From an uncultured Gammaproteobacteria bacterium (lineage in GTDB: Bacteria; Pseudomonadota; Gammaproteobacteria; CAMYKB01): DNA of 64,000 bases. This document shows positions 59,643 to 64,000 of the stretch, piece after piece. The notes beneath the pieces are model-generated. The model was not told where the DNA came from and did no database searches. It worked only from the letters and a program-made list of their open reading frames with translations. The position numbers and the translations under genes were made by a program. How positions within the stretch are numbered: the stretch's first letter is position 1; every line of letters begins with the position of its first letter. The stretch spans positions 1-64,000 of the forward strand of contig CAMYKB010000005.1 of assembly GCA_947258875.1 (NCBI GenBank), written 5' to 3'.

Positions 59643-61607
59643 ATGTCACAGTTCGACCGCCGTACTTTTCTCAAATTACTCAGTATGGGCGCCATCAGCG
59701 CCTCAACCCTGGCAAGCATCGCCTGCTCAAAGAATGACAAGGAAGCTGCTGGCAAGATCAAGGAGGCCGTAGAGGTCGCTACTGAAGCCCTGGAGAAGAC
59801 CTCTAGCGCCGGGTTTTATGACGCACCGATGCAAGGTGATGCGCGTATTTTGCACATCACCGACGTGCATGGCCAGTTGAAGCCTGTATATTTTCGCGAG
59901 CCAAACGTGAACCTGGGTGTAGGTGACGCCTATGGACGTCCACCGCATGTCGTCGGAAAGAGGCTACTCGAATCCGTTGGCCTGCCAACTAATGGACGCG
60001 AAGCCTATGCCTACACCTACTTGAATTTCGAAGCGTTTGCTAAAGAGTTTGGACGCATGGGCGGATTTGCTCATGTCAAAACATTACTGGATCAGCTGCG
60101 TGAAAGCGCGGGTGGTCGTTCCAATACATTGACCGTTGACGGCGGTGATCTGTGGCAAGGCTCTGGCACCTCGTTATGGACCCGCGGCGTGGACATGGTT
60201 GAAGCCTCCAACATCCTTGGGATCGACGTGATGGTTGGTCACTGGGAATTCACTTATAAAGAAGATGAGGTGCTGAGCAACGTGACACTGTTCAAAGGCG
60301 ACTTCATCGGCCAGAACGTACGCGTTAAGGAAGAGGCTTTGTTCGGCGATGAATACATCGCCATGGTTGAGAAATACGACGGTCGTGGTTTGTACGATGA
60401 AGATACCGGGCACGCCTTCCAGCCCTATACCATGAAGGACGTCGGTGGTAAGCGCTTTGCAGTTGTCGGTCAGGCCTTCCCGCGTACCGCAAACGCTAAC
60501 CCGCCGGAGTTCTTCCCGGATTGGTCCTTCGGCTTACGTGAGGACGACATGAAGGCACTGGTGAAGAAAATCCGCAACGAAGAAAACCCTGATGCCGTGA
60601 TTCTGGTTTCGCACAATGGCATGGACGTAGACATCAAGATGGCTGAACGTGTACCCGGCCTGGATGTAGTGTTCGGCGGCCATACCCACGACGGCATCCC
60701 AGAACCAATCGAAGTTAAAAATGTTGACGGCGGCAGCTGCCTGGTTACTAACGCCGGTTCCAATGGTAAATTTGTTGGCGTCATGGATTTTGGTTTCGCT
60801 GAAGGCAAACTCAAGAGTCGTAATTATAAAATGTTGCCTGTCTTTGCCGATATGTTGCCCGCCAATAAGGAAATGGAGGCCTATATCACGCAAATGCGTA
60901 ATACCAAATACGATGAAAACATCGTAGAAAGCCGCGCCCGTAATCGCTTCTACAACCAAGAACGGTTGGGCAAAACCTTTGAAGAAATCCTCTCCGAAAA
61001 GCTCGCTATTGCCGACCGCACACTGTATCGCCGGGGCAACTTCATGGGTACCTGGGACCAGGTCATCTGCAATGCTCTGCGCGAGGAATACGGCGCTGAT
61101 GTTGCCATGTCTGCAGGTGTACGATGGGGCACCACCACACCGAAGGGCGAGTGGATTACTATGGAGGATGTTATGACCCAGTGCTCGTTGACCTACGGTG
61201 AAACCTACGTCAACGAAATGACAGGCAAACAATTATTGAACGTGCTTGAACAAGTGGCTGACAATCTCTTCGACCCCGACCCTTACCTCCAGTCCGGCGG
61301 AGACATGGTTCGCGTGGGAGGCATGGATTACACCATCGACCCGACCAAAAAGCTCTACGAACGCATCACTGATGCTCGCCTGGATAACGGTGACCCTATC
61401 GATCCGGAAAAAACCTACAAGGTCGCCGGCTGGGCCGTAGTTAACCGTACCCCCGAAGGCCGTTTGATTTGGGATGTCGTACGTGACCATATCCTTTTAA
61501 ACAAGGGTACCGATAACGTGCTTAACCTTCCCAAAATTAACCACCCCAAACTGATTGGGGTCTCGACCAACCCAGGAGTTGCCGATTACGAGGGCGAAAT
61601 AAGTTAA
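59643..61607 (+). CDS. soxB: Thiosulfohydrolase SoxB
   Basis: Dimanganese periplasmic enzyme that hydrolyses sulfate from the thiosulfonate carried on SoxYZ. A Tat signal (DRRTFLKLLSMG) leads in, consistent with folded export. Metal motifs: ITDVHGQLKP, VDGGDLWQGSGTSLWTRG, GHWEFTYKEDEV, VSHNGMDVDIKMA and FGGHTHDGIPEP. The C-terminal domain holds the substrate channel (GVRWGTTTPKGEW, YTIDP). At 654 residues it is somewhat longer than many SoxB proteins, with a charged linker after the signal. No soxXYZA or soxCD is in the window. GAGG sets the ATG; a strong terminator follows. Confidence 0.97.
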   Translation: MSQFDRRTFLKLLSMGAISASTLASIACSKNDKEAAGKIKEAVEVATEALEKTSSAGFYDAPMQGDARILHITDVHGQLKPVYFREPNVNLGVGDAYGRPPHVVGKRLLESVGLPTNGREAYAYTYLNFEAFAKEFGRMGGFAHVKTLLDQLRESAGGRSNTLTVDGGDLWQGSGTSLWTRGVDMVEASNILGIDVMVGHWEFTYKEDEVLSNVTLFKGDFIGQNVRVKEEALFGDEYIAMVEKYDGRGLYDEDTGHAFQPYTMKDVGGKRFAVVGQAFPRTANANPPEFFPDWSFGLREDDMKALVKKIRNEENPDAVILVSHNGMDVDIKMAERVPGLDVVFGGHTHDGIPEPIEVKNVDGGSCLVTNAGSNGKFVGVMDFGFAEGKLKSRNYKMLPVFADMLPANKEMEAYITQMRNTKYDENIVESRARNRFYNQERLGKTFEEILSEKLAIADRTLYRRGNFMGTWDQVICNALREEYGADVAMSAGVRWGTTTPKGEWITMEDVMTQCSLTYGETYVNEMTGKQLLNVLEQVADNLFDPDPYLQSGGDMVRVGGMDYTIDPTKKLYERITDARLDNGDPIDPEKTYKVAGWAVVNRTPEGRLIWDVVRDHILLNKGTDNVLNLPKINHPKLIGVSTNPGVADYEGEIS

Positions 61608-61624
61608 TCATTTTTATCGATGAC

Positions 61625-61654
61625 AAAAAAAGCCCCGCATTGCGGGGCTTTTTT
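61625..61654. terminator. Bidirectional terminator after soxB
   Basis: AGCCCCG-CATTG-CGGGGCT has a perfect 7-bp stem flanked by A-run and T-run on both sides, so it can stop transcription from soxB and from the minus-strand genes opposite. Confidence 0.95.
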
Positions 61655-61690
61655 GTTCAACCACTAATCATCATTAAAAATTCATGTGGA

Positions 61691-61807
61691 CTACACCTTT
61701 AACGAAACTTCCTGATCAGTCAGCTCATGCCCGACCCACACGACCACCTTGCGCGCACCAGCGTCTGCTGCCAATTCCTGTAAAACACGCTCTTCGACGT
61801 TAGTATG
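61691..61807 (-). pseudogene. In-frame C-terminal gene fragment after YaiI
   Basis: Straight after the YaiI stop TAA, in the same frame, the minus strand stays open for 38 codons and reads protein-like: VEERVLQELAADAGARKVVV then WVGHELTDQEVSLKV, ending in TAG just before the bidirectional terminator. There is no start codon or ribosome site. I do not recognise the family. It looks like the tail of a lost gene, or a C-terminal extension of YaiI cut off by a new stop; YaiI already has its normal length, so the first is likelier. Confidence 0.5.
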
Positions 61808-62263
61808 TTATTTATTTGCAGAATACCTGGCCAGTAATTTATCCAGCTGATTCGCAAACGATTGACGATCACTATGGCTCAGCGCCGGCGGCCCGCCCGT
61901 GTTTATTCCACTGGCCCGCAATGTATCCATAAAGTCTCTTGTATTAAGGCGGTCTTTAATACTATCTGCCGAGTACAGTTCCCCGCGAGGATTGAGAGCA
62001 TAACCCCCCTTCTCAATCACTTCTGCAGCCATAGGGATATCACTGGTAATGACAAGATCATCAGCAGATAACCGCTTTACAATCTCATTATCAGCGACAT
62101 CAAAACCAGACTCGACTTGAAGAAAGTTAATATTGCGCGATGGGGGTGTCCGAAGTGGGTGGTTTGCCACCAACGTTAGGGGTGTTCCGGTACGCTCTGC
62201 CGCTCTGAACAGTATCTCCTTGATCACCACCGGGCATGCATCCGCGTCGACCCAAATTTTCAT
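61808..62263 (-). CDS. YaiI/YqxD family protein
   Basis: Member of the DUF188 family, a PIN-like fold of unknown cellular role. [24 protein letters not shown] with the conserved aspartates, [30 protein letters not shown], and [10 protein letters not shown] are diagnostic. At 151 residues it is full length. It lies about 50 bases after the GFA gene on the same strand and ends with the in-frame fragment described above. Confidence 0.93.
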   Translation of the reverse strand: MKIWVDADACPVVIKEILFRAAERTGTPLTLVANHPLRTPPSRNINFLQVESGFDVADNEIVKRLSADDLVITSDIPMAAEVIEKGGYALNPRGELYSADSIKDRLNTRDFMDTLRASGINTGGPPALSHSDRQSFANQLDKLLARYSANK

Positions 62264-62312
62264 TTCAGGCCACTTCCGTTAAATCTTTGATCGTTGGGAC
62301 CGATATCACAGC

Positions 62313-62714
62313 TCACGCGTCTGGATCCGGTTTTTTAGGCAGATCATCCTTAACCTCAAACCAGGGAACGTGCGTGTCAAAAAAGGCGTGTGCTTGTGGC
62401 TCTCGGTCTAATGGCCCAGTGATATTGGCGCGAGCGATATGCAGTTCACCCGGCCATTTTTCGGAGCGAAAAAATAAACTGCTGCCGCAACGAGAACAAA
62501 AGCCACGTTGGGCTTCGGGGGTGAACGAATGCCAGGCCAGCACATTTTCATCATCCTGGATCGTAACCTGTGACTCCTCAACGCCTACCCAGGTGACAAA
62601 AGCAGCCCCGTGCGATCGTTGACACATCGTACAGTGACAATGCGCGACCCATTTCGATGGAAATTCCATCGAGAACGTTATCCCACCACACAGGCATTGC
62701 CCTGATGTTGTCAT
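62313..62714 (-). CDS. GFA (glutathione-dependent formaldehyde-activating) family protein
   Basis: Zinc protein of the GFA/CENP-V fold, 133 residues. Zinc ligands: CLCGGITF, HCHCTMCQRSHG and GFCSRCGSSLFF. Related proteins are very often found in integron cassettes; their activity is mostly untested, and the formaldehyde role of the namesake should not be assumed. Its ATG lies about 25 bases beyond the end of an attC-like site on the same strand, the spacing seen when a cassette gene follows an attC. Confidence 0.92.
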   Translation of the reverse strand: MTTSGQCLCGGITFSMEFPSKWVAHCHCTMCQRSHGAAFVTWVGVEESQVTIQDDENVLAWHSFTPEAQRGFCSRCGSSLFFRSEKWPGELHIARANITGPLDREPQAHAFFDTHVPWFEVKDDLPKKPDPDA

Positions 62715-62733
62715 AATTATCGATTCACCCGCT

Positions 62734-62814
62734 TATCAACGTCTTGCATAAAGGGCGCGCGTATTTTGCGCGTCCCAGTGAGCGATAGCGAACGATTTGA
62801 TGCAATTGTTAGGT
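62734..62814 (-). other. Candidate integron attC site
   Basis: Read on the minus strand it opens with ACCTAAC (RYYYAAC core), seven bases inside the HEAT-like gene's stop region, and closes at GTTGATA (core GTTRRRY with one mismatch). The inner arms TTGCATCAA and TTATGCAA pair over 8 bp, leaving one unpaired base that is G on the opposite strand, as in known attC sites. A GC hairpin (GACGCGC...GCGCGCC) lies in the middle. Length 81 bases is within the family range. Confidence 0.6.
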
Positions 62815-62817
62815 TCA

Positions 62818-63333
62818 TTAACCATCTAGTGCTACCAACAACTTCTTACCTCGTGATCTCATTGCTGGAGTGCCTTCCTTTGTCAGTCGTTTCACTTGCT
62901 TTCGCACCATGCCAACATAACTACTATCTTGTATTGCAATATCAGTCAACGCCTGCATTGCAAATGCTTTAACAATACTACTTTCATCCTTGAGATAACT
63001 CTGCATTAATTCATAAACCATTTCGCGTTCTTTTTTTGTCAAGTTAAGCCTTGGCAATATCTGTGCTGTGTGCCATCGAACCTCTTTCTGATTAATATTT
63101 GCTATTTTACTTAAAAACAGTTTTTTATATGGCTTTAACCATTCCGGGTGATCTCGCGTAATCTTCTCTACTGCATCCGATGATCTCATTCTAAGGCCAG
63201 GGTTTTCTATAAGTATCGCATTTACTACATCACCAAATAATTTTGGATTCGATAAAACCTGCTTCACTACTACTTCAGACTTACCAGCTGTCCGTAGATC
63301 TCCAATACTTAATAGTTTTTCTATCCTATTCAT
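62818..63333 (-). CDS. HEAT-repeat-like protein, probable cassette gene
   Basis: Function unknown. The 171 residues are almost all helical, with paired helices typical of HEAT/ARM solenoids (AVEKITRDHPEWLKPYKKLFLSKI, VRWHTAQILPRL, SSIVKAFAMQALTDIAI, RSRGKKLLVAL) and a basic C-terminus. DNA is more A/T-rich than the housekeeping genes, suggesting transfer. It is bounded by GTTAGGT before the ATG (about 30 bases) and ACCTAAC just after the TAA, then an attC-like site. That compact layout, one gene with minimal flanks, is what an integron cassette looks like. Confidence 0.7.
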   Translation of the reverse strand: MNRIEKLLSIGDLRTAGKSEVVVKQVLSNPKLFGDVVNAILIENPGLRMRSSDAVEKITRDHPEWLKPYKKLFLSKIANINQKEVRWHTAQILPRLNLTKKEREMVYELMQSYLKDESSIVKAFAMQALTDIAIQDSSYVGMVRKQVKRLTKEGTPAMRSRGKKLLVALDG

Positions 63334-63358
63334 ACGGCCAATGTATATTACGTTATGA

Positions 63359-63365
63359 ACCTAAC
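63359..63365 (-). other. Cassette-type core site GTTAGGT
   Basis: Minus-strand GTTAGGT fits GTTRRRY and is the exact complement of ACCTAAC at 62808-62814, the first core of the attC-like site; the match extends to 11 bases (GTTAGGTTCAT). The recombination boundary would be between G and TT, about 30 bases before the HEAT-like gene. The bases before it do not form a full attC. Confidence 0.5.
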
Positions 63366-63388
63366 TGCTATTAGGTGACATTTCTATA

Positions 63389-63450
63389 TCTATAAATAAT
63401 TTATACATCTAGATATCTAATATCTACATCTAGAAACTAGATATCTATCG
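63389..63450. repeat. A/T-rich patch with repeated CTAGATATCTA
   Basis: CTAGATATCTA occurs at 63409 and 63437, 28 bases apart, each containing the palindrome TAGATATCTA; ATCTA and CTATA words fill the rest. The second copy overlaps the stop of the 44-codon ORF. It lies between two accessory genes and could be a recombination scar. Confidence 0.5.
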
Positions 63451-63571
63451 CCTCATCCACAATACGCCATTCGTACCCAAACCCCAATAGCTCGTGAACA
63501 TCGATCGCCATGCCTGGGTTTGCTGTCCAAGCGCCGTAGATTTGGCTGACCAACGCGGAATTATCAAGCAT
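63437..63571 (-). CDS. Small ORF of 44 residues (below track cut-off)
   Basis: MLDNSALVSQIYGAWTANPG continues to GFGYEWRIVDEAIDI and a TAG. The mix of Trp, Gly, hydrophobic and acidic residues looks like protein rather than noise. No ribosome site is clear and I know no family. It may be a whole small gene or the end of a truncated one. It lies between ptrB and the HEAT-like cassette on the same strand. Confidence 0.4.
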   Translation of the reverse strand: MLDNSALVSQIYGAWTANPGMAIDVHELLGFGYEWRIVDEAIDI

Positions 63572-63615
63572 AGCTGTTAGGATTCGTTACACTCACCCCA
63601 ACCAACAGAAGGTTA

Positions 63616-64000
63616 TTATTCCACAGCATCGAAAACCATTAACAGGAAGGTATATTCTTCTGCAGTTTCGTACAGGCTTTCGTAGCGACCTGATTTGCCA
63701 CCGTGCCCTGCCCCCATGTTGATTTTCATCATCAACAGATTGTCATCTGTTTTGGTATGCCGTAGTTTTGCGGTCCACTTGGCGGGTTCCCAATAGGTCA
63801 CGCGTGGATCATTGATGCCACCGGTAACCAGCATGGGCGGGTAGGTTTTAGCTTCGATATGGTCATAGGGCGAATAACTTTGGATCAACTCGAAGGCTTC
63901 TTTTGATTCGATGGGGTTGCCCCACTCCGGCCATTCAATGGGCGTTAACGGCAGTGAGGTATCCAGCATGGTATTGAGCACATCGACGAAGGGTACATGC
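63616..64000 (-). CDS. ptrB: Oligopeptidase B, C-terminal part (runs off the edge)
   Basis: Trypsin-like serine oligopeptidase of the prolyl oligopeptidase family (S9A), cleaving after basic residues in short peptides. The visible 127 residues begin HVPFVDVLNTMLD and hold the catalytic Asp (TGGINDPRVTYWEP) and His (NMGAGHGGKSGRY). The catalytic Ser and the propeller domain would lie beyond the right edge; the track's GTG start at 63981 is an artefact of the window. It ends normally. Confidence 0.92.
   Translation of the reverse strand, partial: HVPFVDVLNTMLDTSLPLTPIEWPEWGNPIESKEAFELIQSYSPYDHIEAKTYPPMLVTGGINDPRVTYWEPAKWTAKLRHTKTDDNLLMMKINMGAGHGGKSGRYESLYETAEEYTFLLMVFDAVE

Noticed and set aside
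60534-61232. 232-codon minus-strand ORF
   Set aside because: Lies wholly inside soxB on the other strand; soxB has unmistakable motifs, and the antisense product is His/Phe-rich without a known fold.

Overview
The window reads as ordinary chromosome of a gammaproteobacterium, probably a sulfur oxidiser that stores glycogen. The basis is gene content and order: clpS-clpA next to infA; a fabD-fabG-acpP-fabF-pabC-mltG-tmk-holB-pilZ run; sucA-sucB-lpd; nudJ-mnmA-hflD; a Tat-exported SoxB thiosulfohydrolase; and a TauE/SafE-type sulfite exporter. The genus cannot be fixed from the sequence alone. Nearly all coding space is explained by recognisable families. No rRNA, tRNA, CRISPR array, prophage, transposase or known defence system was seen.

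Layout, left to right. 1-5.8 kb: a phosphoketolase C-terminal remnant directly after the stop of an exported metallo-beta-lactamase-fold hydrolase; a VOC protein with a WYL regulator; a small secreted Cys-rich protein; cardiolipin synthase; and a TSUP anion exporter. 5.9-9.05 kb: a tripartite TRAP transporter (dctP, dctQ, dctM) diverging from the exporter across a clean palindrome. 9.05-10.4 kb: a RibH2-type lumazine synthase under an FMN riboswitch, and an AlkA-like DNA glycosylase. 10.6-21.8 kb: a complete glycogen block made of glgP (+), malQ/GH57/glgC (-) and glgB/glgA (+). 21.9-25.7 kb: two DUF4398-type lipoproteins (one with OmpA) and an MscS-type channel broken by an apparent frameshift. 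25.7-30.6 kb: bioA, a class V aminotransferase, a PEP-CTERM choice-of-anchor L protein behind a sigma54-like site, and a YiiX-like cysteine hydrolase. 30.8-36.1 kb: a thiolase/FadJ-type beta-oxidation pair, a peroxiredoxin-like lipoprotein, an alkyltransferase-like protein and a GNAT acetyltransferase. 36.2-49.4 kb: the 2-oxoglutarate dehydrogenase operon, then the PilZ/holB/tmk/mltG/pabC/fab operon. 49.7-58.1 kb: infA, clpA/clpS, nudJ-mnmA-hflD and acnA. 58.2-61.6 kb: a HupE/UreJ-like membrane protein and soxB. 61.6-64 kb: an accessory stretch with a gene fragment, YaiI, a GFA-family protein, a HEAT-like protein, a 44-residue ORF and the C-terminal part of oligopeptidase B.

How it works together: TRAP-imported organic acids, beta-oxidation and the TCA genes (sucAB-lpd, acnA) point to a mixotrophic carbon economy with glycogen as reserve, while SoxB and the exporter fit thiosulfate oxidation. 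The fab and tmk/holB genes are housekeeping.

The most unusual parts are: the HEAT-like gene at 62.8-63.3 kb, which has the architecture of an integron gene cassette (core sites, an attC-like palindrome with an unpaired G, a GFA gene next door) with no integrase in view; two places where an unrelated coding fragment follows a gene's stop codon in the same frame; the split MscS gene; intrinsic terminators inside the fab operon; and the sigma54-like site before the PEP-CTERM gene. Nothing here proves a wholly new system.
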